Source: CAYQJL01 sp964612295 | GTDB taxonomy: Bacteria > Eisenbacteria > RBG-16-71-46 > CAIMUX01 > WJJG01 | Direction of reading: 5' to 3' | Assembly (NCBI GenBank): GCA_964612295.1 | Contig: CAZTDY010000010.1 | Span: forward strand, 1-64,000 | DNA length: 64,000 nt | Shown here: positions 1-9,399 of the stretch, in pieces | How the letters are laid out: each line of letters begins with the position of its first letter | How positions within the stretch are numbered: position 1 is the stretch's first letter | Translations under genes and position numbers: made by a program | The notes under the pieces: model-generated | What the model was told of the DNA's origin: nothing | The model's input: the letters and a program-made list of their open reading frames with translations, nothing else | Databases searched by the model: none

Positions 1-42
1 CGGTTTAGAATCGCCGACTCGCGCCCCACCGGTATCCGGTGA
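1..42 (+). CDS. C-terminal end of an unidentified upstream gene (partial)
   Basis: Frame 1 is open from the window edge and ends at TGA 40-42, giving only 13 residues (RFRIADSRPTGIR). It lies 36 bp upstream of tolB in the same orientation. In Tol-Pal clusters the gene before tolB is often a TonB/TolA-type energy transducer, but so few residues cannot identify it. The call rests on position and the in-frame stop only. Confidence 0.3.
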   Translation, partial: RFRIADSRPTGIR

Positions 43-78
43 TTCGGGCCTCAGAAGTTTACAGGGAAGAGTAGAGAC

Positions 79-1461
79 ATGCTGCCAGGATGGCGTTCGA
101 AAATAGCACCGAAGGGGCGGTTTCCGCTTCTGGTCCTCACGCTGCTGCTGGGGGGACTGATCCTCTCCGGGCGCCCCGCCGCCGGCCAGGCCGAGGTCTA
201 TCTGGAGGTCCAGAAGGACGAGTTCTTCAAAGTCCCCATCATCCTCGAAGACTTCCAGTTGGAGGGCCTCGACGCGGTCAACTTCGCCGGTCGCCAGCGG
301 GCGGAGGATGTCCTCAGCCAGGACCTGGACTACACTGATGCGTTCCTCGTTATCCGGGAGGACCCAGCAGCCCGGCTCCCGGTGGGGCTCGCCCTCGATA
401 TCCATGGCCAGCCGGTCGATCGCCCGCCCCAGGCGCGGGTGGTCGGCACCATGCGCCGGGTAGGCTCGCGAGTCGAACTGGCGGTCAGGCTTCTCGATGA
501 GGCGACCGGAAGCGAGATCTTCCGGAAGACCTACGATGTCGGGTGGGATCCGGCCAGGCTGTTGGCCTCGCGTTGGCCAATCCACCGATTGGCCGACGAG
601 ATCACCCTCTACCTCACGGGCACGCCGGGGTGCGCAACGACGCAGATCGCGTTTGTGAACGTCAACACCGGCCACAAGGAGATCCACCTCACCGATTGGG
701 ACGGCCACACCCAGGTCCAGCTCTCGCGTCTCGGTTCGATTGTGATGTCCCCCGTCTGGCATCCTTCCGGACAACGGGTGGCCTTCACCAGCTTCCATTT
801 GGGGCAGCCCGTGGTCGCCGTTCAGGAGATTGCCGACGGCCGGCTTCGTGCGCTGATCGATCAGAAGACACCCGCGGCCCCGATCTACTCCCCGGACGGA
901 CGGTGGATCGCCTACGCGACGACCGAAGACGGGAACTCGGAGATCTACATCGCGCGCTCCGACGGAACCGATCGTAAGCGCCTGACCTTTCACCGGGGAA
1001 TCGACACGGCCCCAAGCTGGTCGCCGAGCGGCAAACGACTGGCTTTCACCTCGGACCGCTGGGGCGCGCCGCAGCTCTTCACCATCAACGCGGACGGCAC
1101 CGATCTGAGACAACTCACCTTCGCCGGGGCCTGGAACGATTCACCCGACTGGTCACCGCTGGGGGATCGCATCGTGCACGTCTGCCGCATCGATAGAGTG
1201 TTTGAACTCGCCCTGATCCATGCTGACGGCCGGGGTTGGCGGCGTCTCACCATCGGTGGGGGCTGCGAAAACCCGCGGTGGGCGCCCGACGGCCGGCATG
1301 TAGTCTTCGCTCGCGGCTTGAGCGGAAAGAGGTCGCTGTGGGTTCTGGATGTCGACTCAGGCCGCGCGCGGCGATTGACAGGTTTAAAAGGCGATTCCTA
1401 TAATCCCGCATGGTCACGAGCGGCCAAGGAACGGACGAACCCACCCAATCCAGGAGGATGA
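79..1461 (+). CDS. tolB: Tol-Pal system periplasmic beta-propeller protein TolB
   Basis: TolB is the periplasmic propeller of the Tol-Pal complex, which binds Pal and supports outer-membrane constriction at division. The 460-residue product opens with a basic n-region and a hydrophobic stretch (about 14-33) ending near PAAGQA, a plausible Sec signal. An N-terminal alpha/beta domain (about 40-180) precedes repeated PD40 units of the form PxWSPxGxRLAFTS, with DGTDxxxLT turns, from about residue 215 to the end. A GGGAAGAG Shine-Dalgarno-like run precedes ATG 79. pal follows after 7 bp, so the two are almost certainly cotranscribed. Length is typical for the family. Confidence 0.93.
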   Translation: MLPGWRSKIAPKGRFPLLVLTLLLGGLILSGRPAAGQAEVYLEVQKDEFFKVPIILEDFQLEGLDAVNFAGRQRAEDVLSQDLDYTDAFLVIREDPAARLPVGLALDIHGQPVDRPPQARVVGTMRRVGSRVELAVRLLDEATGSEIFRKTYDVGWDPARLLASRWPIHRLADEITLYLTGTPGCATTQIAFVNVNTGHKEIHLTDWDGHTQVQLSRLGSIVMSPVWHPSGQRVAFTSFHLGQPVVAVQEIADGRLRALIDQKTPAAPIYSPDGRWIAYATTEDGNSEIYIARSDGTDRKRLTFHRGIDTAPSWSPSGKRLAFTSDRWGAPQLFTINADGTDLRQLTFAGAWNDSPDWSPLGDRIVHVCRIDRVFELALIHADGRGWRRLTIGGGCENPRWAPDGRHVVFARGLSGKRSLWVLDVDSGRARRLTGLKGDSYNPAWSRAAKERTNPPNPGG

Positions 1462-1468
1462 TTCCACA

Positions 1469-1978
1469 ATGAAGAAAACGTTTGCTCTGATGCTGTCCTG
1501 CGCGCTGGCCCTGATGCTGATCTCCGCGGTGGGGTGTTCAAAGAAGGTGGCTGAGACGGCTCCGCCGCCCCCCGATCAGGGGCAGCCCATCGAAACCACG
1601 ACCGATACTCAAACGACGACGCCCGACCCCGAACCGGAACCGGAACGCGTGGCGCTGGAGGATGTCTTCTTTGACTTCGACCAGGCCGAGCTCCGCGTGG
1701 ATGCCCGCGACGTCTTGACGATGAACGCGGAAATGCTCGCGCGGCATCCCGAGACGAGAATTCTGATCGAGGGGCACTGCGACGAGCGCGGCACGAACGA
1801 ATACAACCTGGCTCTCGGTGATCGCCGGGCCCAGACGGCGCGGGACTTCTTCGTTCGCTACGGCATCGATGCCACCCGCATCGAGACGATCAGCTATGGC
1901 GAAGAGCGGCCGTTTGCCATGGGACACACGGAGAACGCCTGGTCGCTGAACCGCAGGGCACATTTCGTTATCCGGTAA
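1469..1978 (+). CDS. pal: Peptidoglycan-associated lipoprotein Pal (OmpA-like domain)
   Basis: Pal is an outer-membrane lipoprotein that anchors the membrane to peptidoglycan and is the TolB partner. Residues 1-23 form a lipoprotein signal with the Cys at 23 (SAVGC; Ala at -3 is slightly off consensus). A Pro/Thr/Glu-rich linker covers about 30-60. The OmpA domain follows, with the FDFD start, the EGHCDERGTNEYN peptidoglycan-binding segment and a LNRRAHFVI end. The AGGAGG ribosome site overlaps the tolB stop region, suggesting coupled translation. Length (169 aa) is normal. Confidence 0.95.
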   Translation: MKKTFALMLSCALALMLISAVGCSKKVAETAPPPPDQGQPIETTTDTQTTTPDPEPEPERVALEDVFFDFDQAELRVDARDVLTMNAEMLARHPETRILIEGHCDERGTNEYNLALGDRRAQTARDFFVRYGIDATRIETISYGEERPFAMGHTENAWSLNRRAHFVIR

Positions 1979-2030
1979 CCGGTCGACCTGGCCGGAGCAA
2001 CTTCGGCCGAAGATCGGGAAGGGGGAACAC

Positions 2031-3005
2031 GTGGTAGGGACCAAGACTCTGCGTATGACGCTATCCCTTTCCGCGCTGCTCATGGCGGTGGGGGGGTGCC
2101 TCGGAACGCAGCAGACGCGTTCCGGGGACGCCCGGACCGATCGACCCTGGTATGATGAGCGGGCCGGCGAATCTCAGGAGGCCCAGGCGGAGCGTCTGCG
2201 TCGATTGGAGGAGGCCAACGAGCGGTTGGAGTCCACCCTGAGGCGGATGCACGCAGAACTCGGCGGCCAGCTCGATGCCCTCCAATCTGACATGGACATC
2301 CTGACGGTCAAGATCGATGCGCAGGACCGATGGCTCAACCGGCTCGAGGAGCTTGTTCGCCGGGCCGAGCGGACCGGGGTGGGCATGACCGGCCTGCCGG
2401 AGGCCGATGGGCCGGTGACTCGATTTGGTCCCTCGGGCCAGATCACGGAGGCTCCGGCGACGATTTGGGGTGAGCAGCCCGTTGATCCGCCCGCCGACAA
2501 GCGGGAGGACACCGCCCCGGATGCCGGCGAGAGCGTGGTCGGCCCGAGCACGACGGACCTTTCGGCGACTGGTGGGGAGCCGGGCGATTCCACGGCCATC
2601 GGCGAGCAGCCCGTGGCCGACGCCAGCTTGACGGACGAGGCCAGACGCCTCTACGAAATCGCCTACCAGGACCTGAAGCGAGAGAACTACCAGCTCGCCA
2701 TGATCAACTTCCGTTCCTTTCTGGAACGCTATCCGGATTCGGCGCTGTCCGACAACGCCCAGTACTGGGTCGGAGAGGTCTACTACGCGCAAGGGCAGTA
2801 CAGCGTCGCCATCGAGGAATTCCGACGGGTGGTCGAGGGCTTCCCGGGACATGAGAAGGTCCCGTCCGCCTACCTGAAAATCGCGCTCTGCTCCCAGAAG
2901 ATGCAAGACGCACCGACCGCGCGCCGCTACCTGGAGTACGTGATCCAGAACTACCCGGAGACCCGGGAGGCGCAGCTCGCCCGCGAGCGGTTGCCAGAGC
3001 TGTAG
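2031..3005 (+). CDS. cpoB: Tol-Pal system protein CpoB/YbgF (coiled coil plus TPR)
   Basis: CpoB coordinates peptidoglycan synthesis with outer-membrane constriction through the Tol system. GTG 2031 is preceded by GGGAAGGGGGAA. The product (324 aa) has a lipobox-like VGGC with Cys 23, which is unusual because E. coli CpoB is a soluble periplasmic protein. Residues 45-105 are heptad-rich and likely trimeric coiled coil, about 110-200 is an acidic low-complexity linker, and the C-terminus (about 205-324) has three TPR-like units including a GQYSVAIEEFRRVV helix pair. Position directly after pal supports the call. Confidence 0.88.
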   Translation: MVGTKTLRMTLSLSALLMAVGGCLGTQQTRSGDARTDRPWYDERAGESQEAQAERLRRLEEANERLESTLRRMHAELGGQLDALQSDMDILTVKIDAQDRWLNRLEELVRRAERTGVGMTGLPEADGPVTRFGPSGQITEAPATIWGEQPVDPPADKREDTAPDAGESVVGPSTTDLSATGGEPGDSTAIGEQPVADASLTDEARRLYEIAYQDLKRENYQLAMINFRSFLERYPDSALSDNAQYWVGEVYYAQGQYSVAIEEFRRVVEGFPGHEKVPSAYLKIALCSQKMQDAPTARRYLEYVIQNYPETREAQLARERLPEL

Positions 3006-3012
3006 GAGAAGC

Positions 3013-4536
3013 ATGAGCACGAAAAGGGCCCCGGAAAGTCTCGCAGACGTCAAGCAACTCGGGCTCGCCGCCGCAATCGCCAGCCTCGGCTATGTCTTCT
3101 GGATCGTCGGCGCGATGGAGATGGTGGAGCGCTTGGCGTTCTACGGGGTCAAGGCGGTTGCCACGCTCTATGCCAAGGATCCCGTGTCCGCCGGAGGGTT
3201 GGGCATCACCATGTCGGCCTTCGGCACCATTCTGATGGTGTGGGCCCTCATCCAGTCGATCCTTCCCGTGTTCACCGGAGGGCTCTCCGACCGTTACGGC
3301 TACAAAGAGACGATCTTTGTGTCCACGGTGGTCAAGATCCTCGGTTACCTCACCATGGCGTTCTTCCCTTCCTACGCAGGCTTCTTCGCGGGGGCGATCC
3401 TGCTGGCCTCGGGCACGGCCATCTTCAAGCCCGGCATTCAGGGCACGCTCGTCAAAACCACGAGCCGGAAGAACAGCTCAATGGCCTGGGGGATCTTCTA
3501 TCAGACGGTCAACATCGGCGGCTTCATCGGCCCGCTGGTGGCCGGGCTCATGCGCAAGATGGAGTGGCAATATGTATTCTTCGCCTGCGCCGCGATCATT
3601 TGTCTCAACTTCATCCTGCTCTTGACCTACCGAGAGGTCGGCAAGGAGGAACGGCTCGAACGCAATCGTCTGGTCCGGGAGGGCAAGATCGAGCGGAAGA
3701 GCCTGTTTGCCGAATCGATTCGTGAGCTTGCCAAACCGCACGTGTGGGTTTACCTGCTCGTCTTTTCCGGCTTCTGGTTCATGTTTAATGCCCTCTTCGA
3801 CGTGCTGCCGGCCCACATCGACGATTGGGTCGATACGACCGATGTCGTGGGGACTCTCTTCGGTAGCACCGGCACGACCAATCCGGTGATCAAGTTCTTC
3901 GTGGTGATGAACGAGGAGGGGACGGCGATTCAGCCGGAGGGCATGGTCAATATCAACGCCGGGTTGATCATGACCACCTGTTTCCTCTTCGCCTTCCTCA
4001 GCGGCAAGATGCGAGCGACGACCAGCATGGTCGTGGGCACCCTCTTTTCGTCCTTGTCGCTCTTCGTCTGCGGGCACTCGACGGGTGGGTGGATCTGCCT
4101 GGCGGGCATCGGTGTCTTCAGCGTGGGTGAAATGTTATCGAGTCCCAAGTTCTCCGAGTTCATCGGAAATTTCGCCCCCGATGACAAGAAGGCCATGTAC
4201 CTCGGCTTCTCGCAGATTCCGCTGGCGATCGGCTGGACCTTGGAGGGCAAGTTCGGACCGCTGCTCTACGACATCTATGCCTCGAAGGATCGTTTTGCCC
4301 GCGAGCTTCTCGGTGAGCGCGGAATGGGATCCGAGTTGATCGATCAGATTCCGCAGGGGGAGGCGTTCGATCGCCTCGTCGAGTTCACCGGAGAAGGTGC
4401 GGCGGCGCTCACCAAGATTCTCTACGAGAGCCACCATATCTCGCGCGTGTGGGACATCATGGGTGTGATCGGGATCATCTCGGCCGTCGGGATTGCGATC
4501 TACGGGCGGTGGATCCTCACCCTCGCACGCAAGTAG
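3013..4536 (+). CDS. POT/PTR-type MFS transporter (probable proton-coupled peptide transporter)
   Basis: This is a 507-residue polytopic membrane protein. Near the N-terminus it carries E36-M-V-E39-R40 followed by LAFYG, matching the ExxER motif of proton-coupled oligopeptide transporters. The FKPG and FYQTVNIGG segments resemble the two PTR2 signatures. About 12 hydrophobic spans can be traced, with a large polar insertion near residues 265-310. A TAGGAGA site starts at the cpoB stop and ATG follows 7 bp after that stop, so it belongs to the tol-pal transcript. The substrate is inferred from the family. It ends 4 bp from the convergent alcohol dehydrogenase gene. Confidence 0.78.
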   Translation: MSTKRAPESLADVKQLGLAAAIASLGYVFWIVGAMEMVERLAFYGVKAVATLYAKDPVSAGGLGITMSAFGTILMVWALIQSILPVFTGGLSDRYGYKETIFVSTVVKILGYLTMAFFPSYAGFFAGAILLASGTAIFKPGIQGTLVKTTSRKNSSMAWGIFYQTVNIGGFIGPLVAGLMRKMEWQYVFFACAAIICLNFILLLTYREVGKEERLERNRLVREGKIERKSLFAESIRELAKPHVWVYLLVFSGFWFMFNALFDVLPAHIDDWVDTTDVVGTLFGSTGTTNPVIKFFVVMNEEGTAIQPEGMVNINAGLIMTTCFLFAFLSGKMRATTSMVVGTLFSSLSLFVCGHSTGGWICLAGIGVFSVGEMLSSPKFSEFIGNFAPDDKKAMYLGFSQIPLAIGWTLEGKFGPLLYDIYASKDRFARELLGERGMGSELIDQIPQGEAFDRLVEFTGEGAAALTKILYESHHISRVWDIMGVIGIISAVGIAIYGRWILTLARK

Positions 4537-4540
4537 GCAG

Positions 4541-5647
4541 CTAGAACGCGGCCCGATAGAGTTTGGCGATGTCCTCCACGCCGACAGGCGCTGGCGTGAT
4601 CCGCACGTCGTCCTTGACGATCGTCTGCTGTGCATACCCGAGCAGTTCGTCCTCTTCGACCCCGCATTTCGACAGTCGCGCGTCGATTCCCTGCTCGCTC
4701 ACGAACGCCGCCGGCGTTAAGCCGTGCCGCCCGAACAACTCGATCACCTTCGCCACGCGTTCGGGCCGGGTTGATTTCCGTTCCATGAACTCCAGGAAGG
4801 CGGGGAGCAGCACCGCATTGGCCCGCCCGTGCGGGACCTGGTGAAGAACGGTCAGCGGGTAGGCCATGATGTGAAGCAGAATCGTTCCGGCCCGGGCGAT
4901 CGCCATCCCGGCCACCGTGGAGGCATGGGCCATCCGCTGCATCGCAGCGTGGTCGGCCTCGCGCGCCGCGCCCAGTTCTGCAACGGCGATCTCGAGGGCC
5001 TCCAGCGCGAGCACATCGCTGGGGGGTGTCGCGTCAGTCGACAGAAACGCTTCGATGGCATGGGTGATGACATCCATGCCGGTGTTGACGACCAGTTCGC
5101 CCGGCATGGAGTAGGTCAGGGCGGGATCGACGATCGCCGCGATGGGGAAGAGCTTCTCGTTCGCGTAGCCGCGCTTCAGCCCGCGGGCCCGGTCGGTGAA
5201 GACCGCGTAGGGCGTGACCTCACTTCCCGTGCCCGAGGTGGTGGGAATACAGATGGTGGGGAGGGGATCCCCTTCGAAAGGGGCCCCGTCCAGGATGTCG
5301 GTCAGCGCCCGAGCCCCGGTGGCGAGCAGCGCGATGCCCTTCGCAGCATCGAGACAGGATCCGCCGCCGACCCCCAGGATGAGGTTGGCCGAGGCGGCCC
5401 GGGCCACCTCGGCGCCCCGCTCGACCGATTCGATTCCCGGATTCTCCTCGGTGTCCTCGATCACGGACACGAGCCGATCGCCCAGGGTTTGGCGCAGGTA
5501 TTCGATCGCGGGGGTTTGCGCCGCCACCTGAGGGTCGGTGACGATCACGATTCGCTCATGATCGTCAAGAAGCACATCACCTACCCTCGACAGGGTGTTC
5601 TCGCCGAACAGGACCTGCGTGGGTAGGTGATGTTCAAAGGGGTCCAT
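4541..5647 (-). CDS. Iron-containing (group III) alcohol dehydrogenase
   Basis: This is an NAD(P)-dependent Fe-ADH of 368 residues. GGGS at 94-97 is the dinucleotide-binding motif, and D192, H196, H259 and H273 fit the four metal ligands (GMDxxTH and VPHGRAN contexts). The start is set at the ATG that overlaps the stop of the preceding tdh-like gene as TAATG (5645-5649), a sign of translational coupling. The longer open frame upstream has no support. Third gene of the kbl-tdh operon, so it probably reduces or oxidises a small aldehyde or alcohol linked to threonine breakdown. The exact substrate is unknown. Confidence 0.85.
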   Translation of the reverse strand: MDPFEHHLPTQVLFGENTLSRVGDVLLDDHERIVIVTDPQVAAQTPAIEYLRQTLGDRLVSVIEDTEENPGIESVERGAEVARAASANLILGVGGGSCLDAAKGIALLATGARALTDILDGAPFEGDPLPTICIPTTSGTGSEVTPYAVFTDRARGLKRGYANEKLFPIAAIVDPALTYSMPGELVVNTGMDVITHAIEAFLSTDATPPSDVLALEALEIAVAELGAAREADHAAMQRMAHASTVAGMAIARAGTILLHIMAYPLTVLHQVPHGRANAVLLPAFLEFMERKSTRPERVAKVIELFGRHGLTPAAFVSEQGIDARLSKCGVEEDELLGYAQQTIVKDDVRITPAPVGVEDIAKLYRAAF

Positions 5648-6630
5648 TAGGTGTACAGCCGCCCCTCGTCGTGGCGCACCTGCAGCTTCTCGAGCATGTC
5701 CTTCGTCATGGACGCAAGATCGAAGCTCGGATCCCAACCCCACTCCTTGCGGGCGGGCGCATCGTCAACCGACGCGGGCCACGAGTCGGCGATCTCCTGA
5801 CGGAAGTCCGGTTCGTAGGTGACCTCGAACTCGGGGATGTGTTTCTTGATCTCGGCGGCGAGCTCGCCGACCGTGAAACTCATCGAACCGACATTGAAGT
5901 CGCCGTGATGCTCCAGCTTGTCGAAGTCGGCCTGCATGAGATCGATCGTCGACTTGATGCAGTCGGGCATGTACATCATCGGCAGGCGCGTGTTCTCCCG
6001 AACGAAGCAGGTGTACTTCTTCTCCTCGATCGCCTTGTAGTAGATCTCCACCGCGTAGTCGGTCGTGCCGCCACCGGGCAGCGTTTCCGCGGAGATGATC
6101 CCCGGGTAACGCAGTCCGCGGGCGTCGACACCGAAACGTCGCACGTAGTAGTCGCACAACAGCTCGCCGGCCACCTTGGAGACCCCGTACATGGTCGTCG
6201 GCTTCAGCACCGTCTCATTCGGTGTGTCTTCCAGCGGACAACCGGGCCCGAAGACCGCGATCGAGCTGGGACAGAGCACCTGCGCGAGCTCCAGGTCACG
6301 TGCGATCTCGAGGGTGTTGATCAAACCGGTCACATTGACATGCCAGGCCAGCTGCGGGTTCTTCTCGCCTGTTGCGGAGAGAATCGCCGCCATGTTGATG
6401 ATCGTGTCGAGGTCATACTTCTTGATGACCTCCACCATCTTCTCCGGCTCGGTCACGTCGGCCCACTCGAAGGGGCCCGACTCCAAGAGCTCTTTCTTCG
6501 GCTTCGACTTGCGCCCGCAGGCGACCACGTTGTCGGCGCCGTAGACCTTGCGCAGCTCAAGCGTCAGCTCCGAGCCGATCTGCCCGACCGACCCGGTGAC
6601 CATGATCTTCTTGATCTCTTTCTTGGCCAT
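5647..6630 (-). CDS. tdh: NAD-dependent epimerase-family L-threonine 3-dehydrogenase
   Basis: This is the SDR-type threonine dehydrogenase that oxidises L-threonine to 2-amino-3-ketobutyrate. The 327-residue product has the Rossmann motif G13-S-V-G16-Q-I-G19, catalytic Ser 122/123, and Y148-G-V-S-K152. The start is taken at ATG 6630, 19 bp after the kbl stop, and the frame upstream is shadow. Linkage to kbl separates it from generic sugar epimerases of the same fold. It is the bacterial/animal SDR type, not the zinc MDR type of E. coli Tdh. Confidence 0.85.
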   Translation of the reverse strand: MAKKEIKKIMVTGSVGQIGSELTLELRKVYGADNVVACGRKSKPKKELLESGPFEWADVTEPEKMVEVIKKYDLDTIINMAAILSATGEKNPQLAWHVNVTGLINTLEIARDLELAQVLCPSSIAVFGPGCPLEDTPNETVLKPTTMYGVSKVAGELLCDYYVRRFGVDARGLRYPGIISAETLPGGGTTDYAVEIYYKAIEEKKYTCFVRENTRLPMMYMPDCIKSTIDLMQADFDKLEHHGDFNVGSMSFTVGELAAEIKKHIPEFEVTYEPDFRQEIADSWPASVDDAPARKEWGWDPSFDLASMTKDMLEKLQVRHDEGRLYT

Positions 6631-6649
6631 GGCTCCCTGCCTTTCCAGC

Positions 6650-7849
6650 TTAGATGACCTTGAGTTCCTTGCCGATCTTGGTGAACGCATCGACCGCTTT
6701 CTGGATGTGCGACTCTTCGTGCGCGGCCGACAACTGCACGCGAATCCGCGCCTTGCCGCGAGGAACGACGGGGAACGAGAAACCAATCACGTAGATCCCT
6801 TCGTCAAGCAGCCTGCTGGCGAACTGATTGGCGAGTTTGGCATCGTCCTCGAACTTGCCGAACATGATGGGCACGATCGGGTGATCGCCGGGGCGAATGT
6901 CGAATCCGGCATCGGTCATCGCCTGGCGGAACATCTTCTGGTTCTTCTCGAGCTTGTCGCGCAGATCGGTGGTCTTGGTGAGAAGATCCATCACCGCGAT
7001 GGATCCGGCCACGACCGCGGGAGCCAGCGTGTTCGAGAACAGGTAGGGGCGGGCCTTCTGGCGCAGCCACTCGATCATTTCCTTCGGTCCCGCGATGACG
7101 CCGCCCGACGCACCGCCTAAGGCCTTGCCGTAGGTGGTCGTGATCACGTCGATGCGATCCATCACGCCATGATACTCGTGGGTGCCCCGACCGGTCTTGC
7201 CAATGAATCCACTGGCATGACACTCGTCGGTCATGACCATGGCATCATACTTCTCCGCCAGGTCGCAGATGCCCTTCAGGGGGGCGATGTCGCCGTCCAT
7301 CGAGAAAACGCCGTCGGTGGCGACCATCCGGTACTTGCAGTCCTGGGTCGCCTTCAGCTTCTGCTCGAGATCCTCCAGGTTCATATGATCCATGATGTGG
7401 CGCTGGGCTTTGCAGAGGCGAATCCCGTCGATGACCGAGGCATGGTTCAGCGCATCGGTGATGATGGCGCAATCCTTGTCCAGGAAGGGCTCGAACACGC
7501 CGCCGTTGGCATCGAAGCAGGCGGCGAAGAGGATGGAATCCTCCTTGCCGAGGAAGTCAGCGGTCTTCTTCTCGAGGATCTTGTGAATCTCCTGAGTGCC
7601 GCAGATGAAGCGCACCGAGGACATCCCATAGCCCCACTCGTCCAGGCACTTGTGCGCCGCCTCGATCACTGCCGGATGGGAGGAGAGCCCGAGGTAGTTG
7701 TTCGCGCAGAAGTTGAGCACCGTCTGGCCTGTGGACACCTTGATCTCGGGTCCCTGAGGCGTGGTGATGACGCGCTCGTCCTTGTACAACCCTGCTTCCC
7801 GAACCGCTTGCAGTTCCTTCTGCAGGTCTCCCTTGATCTTCCCGTACAT
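6650..7849 (-). CDS. kbl: Glycine C-acetyltransferase (2-amino-3-ketobutyrate CoA ligase)
   Basis: A PLP enzyme that splits 2-amino-3-ketobutyrate with CoA into glycine and acetyl-CoA, the second step after threonine dehydrogenase. The 399-residue product matches family length. The PLP lysine is K242 in TTYGKALGGASGG, and D208/H211 in TDECHASGF contact the cofactor. ATG 7849 follows a GGAGGC site. First gene of a three-gene minus-strand operon with tdh and an Fe-ADH, driven by a good sigma70-type promoter at 7965-7994. Confidence 0.95.
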   Translation of the reverse strand: MYGKIKGDLQKELQAVREAGLYKDERVITTPQGPEIKVSTGQTVLNFCANNYLGLSSHPAVIEAAHKCLDEWGYGMSSVRFICGTQEIHKILEKKTADFLGKEDSILFAACFDANGGVFEPFLDKDCAIITDALNHASVIDGIRLCKAQRHIMDHMNLEDLEQKLKATQDCKYRMVATDGVFSMDGDIAPLKGICDLAEKYDAMVMTDECHASGFIGKTGRGTHEYHGVMDRIDVITTTYGKALGGASGGVIAGPKEMIEWLRQKARPYLFSNTLAPAVVAGSIAVMDLLTKTTDLRDKLEKNQKMFRQAMTDAGFDIRPGDHPIVPIMFGKFEDDAKLANQFASRLLDEGIYVIGFSFPVVPRGKARIRVQLSAAHEESHIQKAVDAFTKIGKELKVI

Positions 7850-7964
7850 CGCCCCGGCCTCCTTTCGAGACACTTGTCGACTCAGTCTTGCTCTCCGTCC
7901 ACGTGGGACCGTCTTCCATCTGGCGCCGCCTGGCATGAAGGGGGCCATGGCGCACAGAATCCGG

Positions 7965-7994
7965 AGTATAGATAGCAGAGCGAGCCGGCGTCAA
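7965..7994 (-). promoter_or_regulatory. sigma70-type promoter of the kbl-tdh-ADH operon
   Basis: On the minus strand the -35 is TTGACG (7994-7989) and the -10 is TATACT (7970-7965), with an 18-bp spacer. Transcription would start near 7958 and give a leader of about 110 nt before kbl. The -35 overlaps the last codons and stop of the MFS gene, which is also on the minus strand, so the operon can be expressed separately from the upstream gene. Confidence 0.65.
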
Positions 7995-9322
7995 TTGCCC
8001 TTGGACTGGGGCCGTGGCCGATAGGACCGGGCCATGCGGGCCATCCGCAGGGCGGCCAGGGCGAACAGTGCGGCGGTGAGCACAAAACCCAGCCGTGCTG
8101 AACCGATTTGAATCACGAGATAGCCCAGGACCGGAGCGCTTACCCCCCTCAGGCCGACGAGCACCGAGTGCACCGCCTGATAGGCGCTCGGGTCTTCCTC
8201 ACCCGAGAAGTGGATGCTGCTCAGGTTCCAGGCGAGGCTCACCCCGGCCATGGCGAGACCGAACGCGAGAAACGCGCTGTAGACGAGTCCGATCTGGGCG
8301 GTGCCGGCCGCCGTGGCCGAGAGGAAGAGAAGGGCGGGGTAAAGCGCCAATACGCCGAAGATGCTGCCGCAAAATCGAACCGGTCCCGTGGCGCGCATCA
8401 CGCGCCCCAGCACCGGCGAGAGAAGGATCACGCCGGCCTGAACCATCAGCCCGCGAGCCAATCCGATCCGCGCGTAGTCGAGTTGCAGGTCATGGACGAG
8501 GAAGATCGGCACGATGGGCATCAGGGCCAGGAAGGCGATTCCGTAGATGAAGAAGTTGCCCTCGAATCGCCGAAAGTCCCGATCCTCGCGAAGGATGCGT
8601 AAGACCAACCTGGCCGATTCCTTGGCCCCGCGCCAACCCGCGCCCCAGCTGGGTTCCTGAAGGGGGCGATAGGGGCGTGCCCCCGCGGCGCTGGTTCCCT
8701 GAGGCGCGGCTTGCCTTTCGAGTCGGGCCAGCAGAAGCGCACCCCCGAAACCCGCCACCCCTGCGCCCACGAAGATGAGCCGATAGGTCTCCTCGTTCCA
8801 GTCGAGGATCCAGCCCCCGCCGACGGTGGCCAACAGCCGCGCGAGGCTGGCCACCGAGATCGAGATGCCGAAGAGCTGGTCGCGGCGCTCGGGAGCGTAG
8901 GCCTGACGTACGATCGAGGCCTGGGCCGTGACGATCATGGCCTGGGCGAACCAGGCCAGGCCCACCATGGCGACATACCAGGCCGTATTCACCCAGGCTC
9001 CGGTCAGGGCCAGCGCCAGGCGTCCGACCACCGCCGCCCCAATGATGAAGGGAGCCTTGGGGCGATGGCGCATCGCGCCCCCCCAAAAGAGGCTTGCGAG
9101 AAATCCGGCACCCATCAGAATGTTGATCGTCGTAACGGCGAGGGCCGAGGCCTCCAGAGTCTTGGCCACAATCGCGTCGGCCAGGAACAGGATGCCCATG
9201 CACAGACCGGTCAGGAAGGCCGCCGCCAGGTGGGTGGCGAGGAGGCGTTTCTCCTGCGGGGTGGTGCCGTCCGGGAGGATTCTCTCCAGCCACCGGCCGC
9301 CCCGGACGCTTGCCAATCCCAT
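7991..9322 (-). CDS. MFS transporter
   Basis: A 443-residue major facilitator with about 12 hydrophobic spans, the first at about 25-48 (LAAAFLTGLCMGILFLADAI). An Arg-rich central loop near residues 190-225 separates the two halves. ATG 9322 lies 5 nt after AAGGAG. The GTG two codons earlier is too close to that site. No substrate can be inferred. A divergent cupin gene begins about 150 bp away, and an 11-bp direct repeat lies between them. The 3' end carries the promoter for the following threonine operon. Confidence 0.8.
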   Translation of the reverse strand: MGLASVRGGRWLERILPDGTTPQEKRLLATHLAAAFLTGLCMGILFLADAIVAKTLEASALAVTTINILMGAGFLASLFWGGAMRHRPKAPFIIGAAVVGRLALALTGAWVNTAWYVAMVGLAWFAQAMIVTAQASIVRQAYAPERRDQLFGISISVASLARLLATVGGGWILDWNEETYRLIFVGAGVAGFGGALLLARLERQAAPQGTSAAGARPYRPLQEPSWGAGWRGAKESARLVLRILREDRDFRRFEGNFFIYGIAFLALMPIVPIFLVHDLQLDYARIGLARGLMVQAGVILLSPVLGRVMRATGPVRFCGSIFGVLALYPALLFLSATAAGTAQIGLVYSAFLAFGLAMAGVSLAWNLSSIHFSGEEDPSAYQAVHSVLVGLRGVSAPVLGYLVIQIGSARLGFVLTAALFALAALRMARMARSYRPRPQSKGN

Positions 9323-9355
9323 CCACACTCCTTGCTTAGCAGATCGAAAGACCCA

Positions 9356-9399
9356 GCTTGGCGGTCAGGGAAGCGGACTGTCAAGCACGCTTGGCGGTC
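9356..9399. repeat. 11-bp direct repeat between divergent genes (possible operator)
   Basis: GCTTGGCGGTC occurs at 9356-9366 and again at 9389-9399, identical, with a start-to-start distance of 33 bp (about three helical turns). It sits in the short space between the divergent MFS (-) and cupin (+) genes. The spacing suits binding of a regulator on one face of the DNA. No known regulator consensus is recognised. Confidence 0.35.
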
